30,983 nucleotides of DNA from Gemmatimonadaceae bacterium (GTDB taxonomy: Bacteria > Gemmatimonadota > Gemmatimonadetes > Gemmatimonadales > Gemmatimonadaceae). Positions 15,223 to 23,253 of this stretch are shown piece after piece (position 1 is the stretch's first letter; each line of letters opens with the position of its first letter). The stretch spans positions 1-30,983 of the forward strand of contig JADKJT010000021.1 of NCBI GenBank assembly GCA_016720905.1, given 5' to 3'. The position numbers and the translations under genes are program-made. The notes beneath the pieces were generated by a model. That model was not told where the DNA came from and made no database searches. It saw only the letters and a program-made list of their open reading frames with translations.

Positions 15223-16554
15223 ATGCCAGAATCCACCCGAGTCCAAACCAGCGCGCGCACCACGTTGATTCTGCTGTTCCTCATCAATCTGCTCAACTTC
15301 TACGATCGGCAGATTCTGGCCGCCGTCACCGAACCGATCCGGCGGGAGTTCGGTCTGAGTGACGGGGCGATTGGCTGGCTGGGCACGGCCTTCACGCTGT
15401 TCTATGCCGCGATCGGCCTGCCCCTTGGTCGCTTTTCCGATCGCGGTTCGCGGGCGAAGATGTTGGGCTGGGGCGTTGCGGTATGGAGCGTGTGCACGGC
15501 AGCATCAGGGCTGGCGTTCAACTACTGGACATTGTTTGCGGCGCGACTGGGCGTGGGATTTGGTGAGGCCAGCTGCTCCCCTGCCTCGCACTCGCTTATT
15601 GGGGATCTCTATCCCAGTCACAAGCGGGCGCGGGCGTTGTCGCTGTTCATGTTGGGCCTGCCCATTGGGATTTTTCTTGCTGGCGTGTTTAGCGGACTCA
15701 TTGCCAAGGCCTGGGGATGGCGTGCCGCGTTCTTTGTGGCGATCGTGCCGGGGCTCGTGTTGGCGTATGCGGTGTCACGTATTGTCGAACCGCCGCGCGG
15801 CAGCGCCGATCGCGCGACTGCCGCGACGACACACGCCCATGGAACCACGGCGGCCACGAGTTTCTGGGCGCCCTATCTGCAGCTGTGGCGCATCCCCACG
15901 CTGCGCTGGATCGTGTTGTCGGGCGCGTTGCACAACTTCAATGCGTACGCGGTCAATGCGTTCATGCCCGCCTACCTGGGTCGGTACCATGGACTCACCA
16001 TTGCGAATGCCAATATTGTCGCCGGCATCACGCTGGGACTGGTTGGCGTGTTTTCGCTGGTGTTTGGCGGCATGTTGTCCGATCGCGCGCGGCAGTGGCG
16101 TCCCAATGGTCGGCTGATTGTTGGCGCCGTTGCCCTCGCCATCTCGTCGCCCTGTGTGTACCTGGCCCTCGCACTCGCGCCGGGGGCGATTATCCCGTTC
16201 ATGGTGTTGATGGGTCTTGGATGGATGTGCTTCTATCTGTATTACGCGACCGTCTACGCATCGGTGCACGACGTGGTACCGGCGCACCTGCGCGGTACCG
16301 CCATGGCCGTCTACTTTTTCTGGATGTATGTCCTTGGCGGCGCGTTTGGCACGGCCATTCTTGGCATGCTGAGTGACCGCCTCGCGCACCGCGCCATGGA
16401 GGCCGCCGGGAGCACGGTGATGACCGACGCCGTGCGCGCCATGGGCCTCCACGATGCATTCTTCATTGTCCCCGCCATCGGCATGACCCTCGCCCTGGTG
16501 CTGTACGCGGCGTCCCGTACCGTGGAACGTGACATCCGGGCGCTAACGCCCTAG
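15223..16554 (+). CDS. Spinster-type MFS transporter
   Basis: 443 residues from ATG 15223; an in-frame GTG at 15181 would add 14 non-hydrophobic residues. Neither start has a clear ribosome binding site. About 12 hydrophobic segments are visible. The hallmark of the spinster-like subfamily, NFYDRQILAAV in helix 1, is followed by the MFS loop 2-3 signature GRFSDRGSRAKML and, in the second half, GMLSDRARQW. The acidic and aromatic pattern in helix 1 and the GEASCSPASHSLIGDLYP segment in helix 4-5 fit this group, which includes exporters of sphingolipid-like and organic-anion substrates. Substrate is unknown. It is divergent from the RHH operon, with the operator between them. Confidence 0.85.
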   Translation: MPESTRVQTSARTTLILLFLINLLNFYDRQILAAVTEPIRREFGLSDGAIGWLGTAFTLFYAAIGLPLGRFSDRGSRAKMLGWGVAVWSVCTAASGLAFNYWTLFAARLGVGFGEASCSPASHSLIGDLYPSHKRARALSLFMLGLPIGIFLAGVFSGLIAKAWGWRAAFFVAIVPGLVLAYAVSRIVEPPRGSADRATAATTHAHGTTAATSFWAPYLQLWRIPTLRWIVLSGALHNFNAYAVNAFMPAYLGRYHGLTIANANIVAGITLGLVGVFSLVFGGMLSDRARQWRPNGRLIVGAVALAISSPCVYLALALAPGAIIPFMVLMGLGWMCFYLYYATVYASVHDVVPAHLRGTAMAVYFFWMYVLGGAFGTAILGMLSDRLAHRAMEAAGSTVMTDAVRAMGLHDAFFIVPAIGMTLALVLYAASRTVERDIRALTP

Positions 16555-16640
16555 CCGCCAGCGGCCGCCGCCCCGGCCACAACGCCCACGCCGCCTATCG
16601 CGTTTTCTCTCGTCTCCACGCATGATCAAGCCGTCGGGAA

Positions 16641-16675
16641 GTCTCCCGTCTCCCGTCTCCCGTCTCCCGTCTCCA
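16641..16675 (+). repeat. Heptanucleotide tandem repeat, five units
   Basis: Four exact copies of GTCTCCC and a fifth ending in A (GTCTCCA) in the leader of the M28 peptidase gene, 6 bases before the ATG at 16682. Replication slippage could change the unit number. The repeat is not in the chosen reading frame, but it does lie within an in-frame extension that starts at 16622. Confidence 0.85.
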
Positions 16676-16681
16676 CCTCCC

Positions 16682-18505
16682 ATGACCGTCCTCCGCAGGC
16701 TTTCCATCGCCAGCGTCGTCGCCGCGCTCACCGCCGTCCCCGCCGCCGCGCAGCGCCCCACCACCTTCCCTACCGACGACGCCGCCATCAAGCGCATCTG
16801 GAGCATTGGGATGGACAGTTCCCATGTGCAGAAGCTTGGCCAGGCGCTGTTCGATTCCATTGGTCCCCGCCTGACCGGCAGCCCCGGCATGACGGCCGCC
16901 AGCAACTGGGCCATTGCGCAGTACAAGTCGTGGGGCATCGACGCCAAGCGCGAGCAATACGGCACATGGCGCGGATGGCGACGGGGCGTCTCGCATATCG
17001 ATCTCATCCAGCCGCGCGCGCGTTCGCTTGAGGGCACGATGTTGGCCTGGAGCCCGGGCACCAAACTCAAGCCGGTGAATGCCGAAGCGATCATTCTGCC
17101 GAAGTTCAAGGACAGCACGGAATTCGTGGCGTGGCTCCCGAAGGCACGCGGCAAGATCGTGATGCTGTCGCCGGCGTTTCCCACCTGTCGTCCGTCGGAA
17201 GACTGGAACCGTTTTGCCACGGCCGAATCAAAGGCCCGCATGGACACGTTGGTGGCACAAACCACCGCCGACTGGGCCGTCATGAACGGTCCCGACAATC
17301 GCCCCGATAGCACGAAGCTCTATCGCGGCACCGGCTATTCCATGGGACTCGGCACTGGCACGCTGGGCATGCGTCTTGAGAAGGCCGGCATCGTTGGCAT
17401 GATCACCTCGCGCAACAAGCTCAGTGGATTCGCCAATCCGTTTGCCGCACAGGGCGGTGGACGTGGCGGTGCGGGCGGTGGTCGTGGCGGTGGCGGACGC
17501 GGCGGCGCGGCGGCACCGGGCACGAGCGATCGTGGTGGTGGTCCTGCCGCGAGCCTCGCTGCCGCGAATGCGGGTCTTGGCGGATTTGGCGGCGGCCCCG
17601 GCGGCAGTGGCGGCTGGGGGGTGATCGAAATCTTCGAGACGTACAACAAGATCGCGCCCGCGGTCACCCTCACCTGTGAAGACTACAGCCTGGTGTATCG
17701 CCTGGCGGAGAACAACCAGAAGCCCATGGTGCGCATTGACGCCGACGCGTCATTGCTGGGCGAGCAGCCGGCGTTCAACACGATCGGCATGATCAAGGGC
17801 AGCGAGAAGCCCGATGAATACGTGTTGCTGTCGGCGCATTTCGATTCATGGGACGGGTCATCGGGTGCCACCGACAACGGCACCGGCACGCTGATGGCGA
17901 TGGAAGCGATGCGCATTCTCAAGAAGGCGTATCCGAATCCCAAGCGCACCATCATGGTGGGTCACTGGGCCAGTGAAGAGCAAGGGCTCAACGGGTCCAC
18001 CGCCTTCACTGAAGACCATCCGGAAGTGATGAAGGGGTTGCAGGCGCTCTTCAACCAGGACAACGGCACCGGTCGCGTGCAGTCGCTGTCATCGTCTGGC
18101 TTGAGTGACATCGGTCGTCATCTCAAACAGTGGTACACCAAGCTGCCTGGCTTTTACACCGACAGCATGAGTGCCAACGTCGTGTCGTGGAGCTTCAACG
18201 ATGTGCCTACCGGCAATCCGGGCGGCACCGATGGCGCGGTGTTTGCGTGTTTTGGCACGCCGTCGTTTGGCATGGGCGCGGTAGGCTGGAACTACGGCAC
18301 CTACACGTGGCACACCAATCGCGACACGTATGACAAGGTCGTGTTCGACGATGTGAAGCACAACGCGACGCTGGCAGCGCTGATGGCGTATCTCGCGTCG
18401 GAAGATCCGGAGTTTATCAAGCGTGATCGGTCACCGGGCAATTGGCCGGCGAATTGGCCGGCCAACTGCGGCAAGGTGCCGCGGACGACCAAGCCTCGGT
18501 ACTAG
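16682..18505 (+). CDS. Secreted M28-family zinc aminopeptidase/carboxypeptidase with Gly-rich insert
   Basis: 607 residues from ATG 16682, where a signal peptide begins (LSIASVVAALTAVPAAAQ, cleavage after AAA or AQ). A PA-like domain spans about 100-350 and is interrupted at about 255-311 by a Gly/Arg/Ala-rich insert of GGRGG units. The M28 catalytic domain follows, with zinc ligands visible: His and Asp in AHFDSW and GATDNGTG, the Glu pair in WASEEQG, Asp in FNQDNGTG and His in YTWHTNRD. It releases amino acids from peptides in the periplasm or outside. The start at 16622 is rejected because that extension is the Ser/Pro translation of a tandem repeat. Overall length fits the family plus insert. 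Confidence 0.88.
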   Translation: MTVLRRLSIASVVAALTAVPAAAQRPTTFPTDDAAIKRIWSIGMDSSHVQKLGQALFDSIGPRLTGSPGMTAASNWAIAQYKSWGIDAKREQYGTWRGWRRGVSHIDLIQPRARSLEGTMLAWSPGTKLKPVNAEAIILPKFKDSTEFVAWLPKARGKIVMLSPAFPTCRPSEDWNRFATAESKARMDTLVAQTTADWAVMNGPDNRPDSTKLYRGTGYSMGLGTGTLGMRLEKAGIVGMITSRNKLSGFANPFAAQGGGRGGAGGGRGGGGRGGAAAPGTSDRGGGPAASLAAANAGLGGFGGGPGGSGGWGVIEIFETYNKIAPAVTLTCEDYSLVYRLAENNQKPMVRIDADASLLGEQPAFNTIGMIKGSEKPDEYVLLSAHFDSWDGSSGATDNGTGTLMAMEAMRILKKAYPNPKRTIMVGHWASEEQGLNGSTAFTEDHPEVMKGLQALFNQDNGTGRVQSLSSSGLSDIGRHLKQWYTKLPGFYTDSMSANVVSWSFNDVPTGNPGGTDGAVFACFGTPSFGMGAVGWNYGTYTWHTNRDTYDKVVFDDVKHNATLAALMAYLASEDPEFIKRDRSPGNWPANWPANCGKVPRTTKPRY

Positions 18506-18566
18506 TCGGCACTGGCTGATGGAGGTACTGTTGGGTCGGTAGACCTGAAACACTTCTGAACCGCAG

Positions 18567-18613
18567 AGTACGCGGGGCGCGCAGGGGAGATTGGCCTGCG
18601 TGCTCCGCGTACT
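18567..18613 (+). terminator. 19-bp near-perfect stem-loop downstream of the M28 gene
   Basis: Arms 18567-18585 and 18595-18613 pair over 19 positions, with GU wobbles at two places (AGTACGCGG against CCGCGTACT at the base), around a 9-base loop GGAGATTGG. The tail TTCATTTTC after it is T-rich. It lies between the M28 stop (18505) and the next ATG (18637), 23 bases before that start, so it could terminate the M28 transcript or fold in the leader of the next one. Two inner arms share GCAGG/CCTGC, as in dispersed intergenic repeats. Confidence 0.55.
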
Positions 18614-18636
18614 TCATTTTCTCAACGGACTCCGGA

Positions 18637-20190
18637 ATGGCGATGCGTGGCTCGGCAGCTTTGATGGCGGTGGTGCTGATGGTGTCGGCCTGCTCGGGCG
18701 GCGCAACCGACAGCACCGAAGGCGCAAACCCGAAAGGCCAGAACCTGGTCATCGAAGGCGCAATCGTTGGTCTGGCGGGCTCCGGCATGGTGCTTCAGAA
18801 CAACGGCGGCAACGATCTCACCGTCAGTGCGCCGGCCAACAACTTCCTGTTCACCGGCATCGCCGAGAAGTCGTCGTACAACGTCACGATCAGGACGCAA
18901 CCGACCGCACCGTCACAGACATGTGCCGTCAGCAACGGGTCCGGGAGCATCAAGTTTGATCCGATTCGCAACGTGGCCATCGCCTGCACCACACTGACCT
19001 TTGCCATCAAGGGTGGTATATCGAATCTCACGGGCACCGGACTCACTGTGCTGCTGAACGGCGGTGGGGCCTTGGCGATTCCACCGGGCACCGTTGTGTT
19101 TGCGTTTCCGCCCGTGCCGAGTGGCACGCGCTACGACGTGACCATCGGCACGCAGCCTTCCGGCCAGACGTGCACGATGAGCGGTGGATCCGGCACGGTG
19201 GGCGCGGTGGATGTGACCACGGTTTCTGTAAGCTGCAGCGGTGCGGGGTATACCATCGGCGGCAACACCATTGGCCTGGGAGGCGAGGGGCTTACGACGC
19301 GGCTCAACGGTGGTGCACCGTTGGCGATACCGTCCGGCTCATTGTCGTACACGTTCCCGACCGTATTGCAAACGGGTGCGGACTACAACGTGATCATTGC
19401 CAGCCAGCCCACGCAAACGCGGCGAACCTGTCTGCTGTCGAATGGCCGTGGACGCGTGGGCACCAGCAACGTGACCAACGTCGGGTTCTGGTGTCACGCA
19501 AACGGGTTGCTCGACTCGTACACCGGCACCTACGCCGTGTCCATCAACGGTCGGCGCAACTACGTGACGCTGTGGTTTGACGGCACGTACTCGGCCGCCT
19601 ATCGCCTTGATGATGCCAGCTGCACCAACAGTGGCAATGGCCTGGAGTACGGGGTGTACAAGCGCGTCACCAGCGGCGTCGCCAACATCCAGATTGCGCA
19701 GGACCAGAACGGCACCTGTGGCCTCTGGTACGGCGGCAGCACACCCGGCTCTGGCGGCGGGTTCGCGGGCACCATGGTGCGCAACGGCAACACGTTGACC
19801 TTTGCATCAACCGCTGAAACAATTGTCCTCGAGGCGGTCGAATCGGTGCCCACCTCGTTGGTGGGCGCCTTCACGCGCGCCGACGGAATCGATGGCAGCT
19901 TCATCGTGTTCGAATCCGACGGCACGTATCTGTATCAGGAAACACAGGGCAGCGGCGGCACGGTGGTGTATCCCAGCGGTGTTGAACGCGGCTGCTACAG
20001 CGTCACTGGCTCAACGTTCACGGCGTCGGTGGCGGCAAGCTGTCGTCCCAATGCGCTGCCGGCGCTCGACCAGAACGGCATAGGCGGATTCTCGGGGCGC
20101 AACGGCGCGGCAATTCCGTTTGTCATCACCTCACCAACATCCATCACGATTGGCGGCGTGGCGTACGATCGAATTGCGCCGGCGGGGTGA
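18637..20190 (+). CDS. Modular surface lipoprotein with three beta-sandwich-like repeats
   Basis: 517 residues. Signal peptide with lipobox VSAC (Cys19: LMAVVLMVSAC). Three related modules of about 85 residues follow, at about 36-116, 117-203 and 204-291, each with YxVTI-type strands, QPxxxxxTC and a SNGSGxxxxxxV motif with one Cys pair (TQPTAPSQTCAVSNGSG, GTQPSGQTCTMSGGSG, ASQPTQTRRTCLLSNGRG). These resemble the Ig-like repeats of large bacterial surface proteins. The C-terminal 220 residues contain two further repeated halves (TLWFDGTYSAAYRLDD and VFESDGTYLYQETQ) that each look like a lipocalin-type strand pair, but I do not name a family. Probably outer-membrane anchored, function unknown. 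Confidence 0.8.
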   Translation: MAMRGSAALMAVVLMVSACSGGATDSTEGANPKGQNLVIEGAIVGLAGSGMVLQNNGGNDLTVSAPANNFLFTGIAEKSSYNVTIRTQPTAPSQTCAVSNGSGSIKFDPIRNVAIACTTLTFAIKGGISNLTGTGLTVLLNGGGALAIPPGTVVFAFPPVPSGTRYDVTIGTQPSGQTCTMSGGSGTVGAVDVTTVSVSCSGAGYTIGGNTIGLGGEGLTTRLNGGAPLAIPSGSLSYTFPTVLQTGADYNVIIASQPTQTRRTCLLSNGRGRVGTSNVTNVGFWCHANGLLDSYTGTYAVSINGRRNYVTLWFDGTYSAAYRLDDASCTNSGNGLEYGVYKRVTSGVANIQIAQDQNGTCGLWYGGSTPGSGGGFAGTMVRNGNTLTFASTAETIVLEAVESVPTSLVGAFTRADGIDGSFIVFESDGTYLYQETQGSGGTVVYPSGVERGCYSVTGSTFTASVAASCRPNALPALDQNGIGGFSGRNGAAIPFVITSPTSITIGGVAYDRIAPAG

Positions 20191-20601
20191 GTCGCGGCGG
20201 CGCGCCTACGGTCGCACGCGCAGAACGCGATTGTAAGCGCGCTTGCCCTTCTCCGAGATCATGCGCAGGTGGTACGTGCCAGCCATCGATGCACCAAGTT
20301 GCCGCGAAGCCGAGGGTGGCGTGCGGTGAGTTCTTGCGCGAGCGATAAGGGCCGTCCAAACACCTTGTGGTGCGTGCTCACGCACAGGAACTCGTAGACG
20401 ATATTCCATGTGACATACCACCGTCGGTCGTCACGACGCCATGCACTCGATGAGTGCGTACGCCTGTGCTCGTCGGCGTGCGACGCGTTTGCGGTCACGG
20501 CGTTCGCACCACATCGCCATCCTTTCGCCTTCGTTATGCGCGTTTGGCTTTGCTATTTACAGGGCCTTCTGACATCCGAATCTAGCCACGGGTGGCGGAT
20601 C
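20191..20601. other. Gene-poor stretch with decayed fragments
   Basis: Between the lipoprotein and the kinase array there is no intact gene. It holds the PIN-domain relic annotated separately. Left of it, at about 20206-20290, is a minus-strand frame ending in ISEKGKRAYNRVLRVRP and TAG, which looks like the C-terminal beta strand of a secreted protein. A T-rich patch occurs near 20545-20560 but without a stem. Confidence 0.4.
20260..20530 (-). pseudogene. PIN-domain (VapC-like) toxin relic
   Basis: One frame gives DDRRWYVTWNIVYEFL (20432-20385) followed by STHHKVFGRPLSLAQE. This closely fits the middle of PIN-domain toxins, where xVTWxIVYEFLRVxTHPxVFxRPLS is common and the glutamate of YEF is one of the acidic catalytic residues. 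Upstream pieces in other frames (NASHADEHRR and AQAYALIECMAS) fit the helix before it. The N-terminal DTNVL strand and the C-terminal aspartate strands are missing, and no antitoxin gene is next to it. A dead toxin fragment. Confidence 0.55.
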
Positions 20602-23253
20602 CTAGCGCGCCGCCCCGTTCAGCTTCGCCCTCATCTCGGTCACCCAGTTCTCGACCTTAACCGTTTCCGTAAGCCGCCTAAGACCGTCGCCGACCACCAT
20701 CAGGAAGCGGTCGCCGGGCGCCACGTCCCATCTGTTGCTCGTCGCGGGGAAAAGTGCACGCTCGTCGCCATGCGTAAAGCTCGCGCCAGTCGTGACTGGT
20801 GTGGCGACCATCTCGCTCCCTGACACGTAGAACAGTTCGCGCCCATTGGTCGACCAATGCGGGCGCCGGCCACCGCGCACGGAGACCTGCGTGCGCGACG
20901 CCTTGGTGTCGGGAAACGGCCGCACGTACACCTCAAGCACTCCGCTCTCGTCGGACTCGTACGCCAGCCAGCGGCCGTCGGGCGACAACGCTGGCTCGCG
21001 TTCATTGGCCGGCGAGTTCACCAAGGGCGTTGCCATGGTGTCGACTCCCAGGCGCAGGGCAACGATATCGCTGCCCTGCTCCGCGGTTGTGGCCAGAAGC
21101 CACCGACCGTCAGGGGACCAGGCCAGCGTGGCGAGTCTGCTGGGCGACTTCCAGATGCGTTGCTCCTCGCGACTCCCGTCGGCCGGCTTCATGTACACCA
21201 CGCGCTCACTGTCACGGCTGGCGAGGTACGCGACCGACTTGCCATCCGGGGTCCACGCCGGAGTATGGGAACCCGCTGAATCGAAGGTGAGCTTGGAGAG
21301 CGGCCCGTGGTCGAGCTGCTTGATCCAGAGCTGCCTGACCTTGTTGTCGTCACGAATGGCGACCGCGACCTGCTTCCCGTCCGTCGACAGGGCAAGGGTC
21401 GAAAAATCCCGCTTCCATGTGGAGTCCACCGGCGTGGTCGCGCCGTCGCGACTGTGCCAGACCAGCGATTGCGTCGTTTCAGTTGTGCCAGTCTGATACA
21501 CCAGCGAGCCATCATCAGCGACGGCGAAACACGCCCTCAAGGCCCCGCTGACGCGTACGACTTGATCGAGTGCCGCGAGCGCTCCCGTGGCACGCAGTCG
21601 TTTGGCATCGAAGGGCAGCACACTCAGTTGGCCGTCCACCGAGGCCACCACGAGGTAGCCGGGCGAGACATAGCGAACGCTTGCGCCGGGCGCGAACACC
21701 GTGACGCGGTTGGTGGCGAGATCGAGCACGCCGATCTGAGGCCCACGCTTGCCTCGCATGCCTTGCACGGACAATAGAAGGCCCCGGCTCCCCGGAAGCG
21801 TCTGCGGCCAAGAATACCCAACACGTTCTCCCTCCAACGCCTCAGGAACGATGGTTTCGCTGGATCCCAAGCCAGTCGCAGCCACACGCTCCAGCACTCC
21901 GCCCCTGCCGAAGTAGAGGTACCCGTCGTCGGCCCATGTCGCGCCCGCAAACGTTCTGCTCACGAACGGCTTGACGGGTAGAGCAACGGGAGTGCCACCG
22001 GCCAGCGATACGATCATGGGCACGTTCGTGCGGTCGTCGATGAATGCGATCTGCTCTCCGCTTGGTGAGAAGACGGGCTCCACCGCATGCTCGGTGAAGG
22101 GGACGACAGTGGACACGAGTTGGTCCCGTCGCCGCACGCGCAACACCGTTCCAACGCCAGGTGCGAAACCCGCATATGCGAACTGCGAGCCATCGGGGGA
22201 CAGTGCAAAGTTCGGCACCGTTCGTGAATCCGGCGCGTTACTCGAGTCCGCGTCAGCCAGCACGAACCGTGACACCGGACCGGGCGCTTCCGTTGGTCGC
22301 CGCAGCCAGCCGAATGCACCGGCGAGCGCGACGAGCACAAGCGCCGCGGCCAGCCACGTCGCCCGCTGCCGCCAGCGTGCATCCGGCGCGGCGCCCGCGG
22401 CCATACCACTCGCGTTCCTATAGGTCGCATTGCCGAGCGCATCGGCGAACGCTTTCGCACTGTCGAATCGATCGGCCGGCAGTTTCTCCAGCGACTTGGC
22501 GACCGCGGCAGCGACGTTGCTCGGCACCGACTTCCGGTACTTCGTCACCGACTCTGCCGGCTCGGTGATGATCTTCATGATGATCTGCTGCGCATTCGCT
22601 CCGGTGAACGGCGCATTGCCCGTGAGCATTTCGTACAACACGGAGCCCAGCGAGTACACGTCGGCGCGCGGCGTGATCTCTTTCTCGGCGGTCGCCTGTT
22701 CTGGACTCATGTAGTGCGGCGTGCCGAGACTCAATCCGGTCTCGGTCATGCGGCCACCCGCCGCTGCGCTGACCGCGAGCGCGATGCCAAAGTCCATCAC
22801 CATCGCGCGGCCATCGTGCAGCAGGATGTTCTCGGGCTTGATGTCGCGGTGGATCACGCCGTGCCGGTGCGCGTAGTCCAGTGCGTCGGCGATTTCTCGT
22901 GCAATACGAACCGCTTCGTCCACACCGAACTGTGTTTCGCGGTTGAGCTTCTCGCGAATCGTCTCGCCCTGGATGTAGGGCATCACGTAGAACAGGAATC
23001 CGTCCGCCGTGCCGCTATCGAACAACGGCAGGATGTGCGGATGACTCATCGCCGCCGTGGTCTTGATCTCGACCACGAATCGCTCGGCGCCGAGCACGGC
23101 GGCGAGTTCGGGCTTCAAGACCTTGATCGCAACCTTGCGGTCGTGCTTGAGATCTTCGGCGAGATACACCGTGGCCATGCCCCCGGCACCAAGCTCACGC
23201 TCGATGCGGTAGCGGCCGGCCAAGGCAGCGGAAAGGCGGGCGGCGAGGGTCAT
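20602..23253 (-). CDS. Transmembrane Ser/Thr protein kinase with PD40/TolB-type propeller
   Basis: 883 residues. Eukaryotic-like kinase domain at about 15-275: Gly loop ELGAGGMATVY, Lys44 in VAIKVLK, HRDIKPEN (Asp137), DFG at 154-156, SPEQ in the activation segment. One TM helix follows at about 299-317 (TWLAAALVLVALAGAFGW), then an extracytoplasmic beta-propeller of PD40-like blades (LSPDGSQFAYAG, FSPSGEQIAFID, WTPDGKSVAYLA, WSPDGRWLLATT, LSPDGRWLAYES). It autophosphorylates and phosphorylates partners in response to something the propeller binds; ligand and targets are unknown. It starts with ATG at 23253, overlapping the stop of the preceding kinase (ATGA), so the two are translationally coupled. 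Its kinase half is nearly the same as its neighbour's while the propeller is different. Confidence 0.92.
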   Translation of the reverse strand: MTLAARLSAALAGRYRIERELGAGGMATVYLAEDLKHDRKVAIKVLKPELAAVLGAERFVVEIKTTAAMSHPHILPLFDSGTADGFLFYVMPYIQGETIREKLNRETQFGVDEAVRIAREIADALDYAHRHGVIHRDIKPENILLHDGRAMVMDFGIALAVSAAAGGRMTETGLSLGTPHYMSPEQATAEKEITPRADVYSLGSVLYEMLTGNAPFTGANAQQIIMKIITEPAESVTKYRKSVPSNVAAAVAKSLEKLPADRFDSAKAFADALGNATYRNASGMAAGAAPDARWRQRATWLAAALVLVALAGAFGWLRRPTEAPGPVSRFVLADADSSNAPDSRTVPNFALSPDGSQFAYAGFAPGVGTVLRVRRRDQLVSTVVPFTEHAVEPVFSPSGEQIAFIDDRTNVPMIVSLAGGTPVALPVKPFVSRTFAGATWADDGYLYFGRGGVLERVAATGLGSSETIVPEALEGERVGYSWPQTLPGSRGLLLSVQGMRGKRGPQIGVLDLATNRVTVFAPGASVRYVSPGYLVVASVDGQLSVLPFDAKRLRATGALAALDQVVRVSGALRACFAVADDGSLVYQTGTTETTQSLVWHSRDGATTPVDSTWKRDFSTLALSTDGKQVAVAIRDDNKVRQLWIKQLDHGPLSKLTFDSAGSHTPAWTPDGKSVAYLASRDSERVVYMKPADGSREEQRIWKSPSRLATLAWSPDGRWLLATTAEQGSDIVALRLGVDTMATPLVNSPANEREPALSPDGRWLAYESDESGVLEVYVRPFPDTKASRTQVSVRGGRRPHWSTNGRELFYVSGSEMVATPVTTGASFTHGDERALFPATSNRWDVAPGDRFLMVVGDGLRRLTETVKVENWVTEMRAKLNGAAR
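22766..23217 (-). repeat. 452-bp kinase-domain tract shared with the neighbouring kinase (copy 1)
   Basis: Aligns without gaps, at a constant offset of 2,636 bases, to 25402-25853. By hand I count 25 differences over 452 bases (about 94%). The first 250 bases (22766-23016) hold only five, and the first 101 have none. Outside the tract the two genes drift quickly. Confidence 0.8.

Noticed and set aside
20846..21496. Plus-strand open frames across the kinase genes
   Set aside because: Antisense shadows. The minus-strand kinases are complete and show all motifs.
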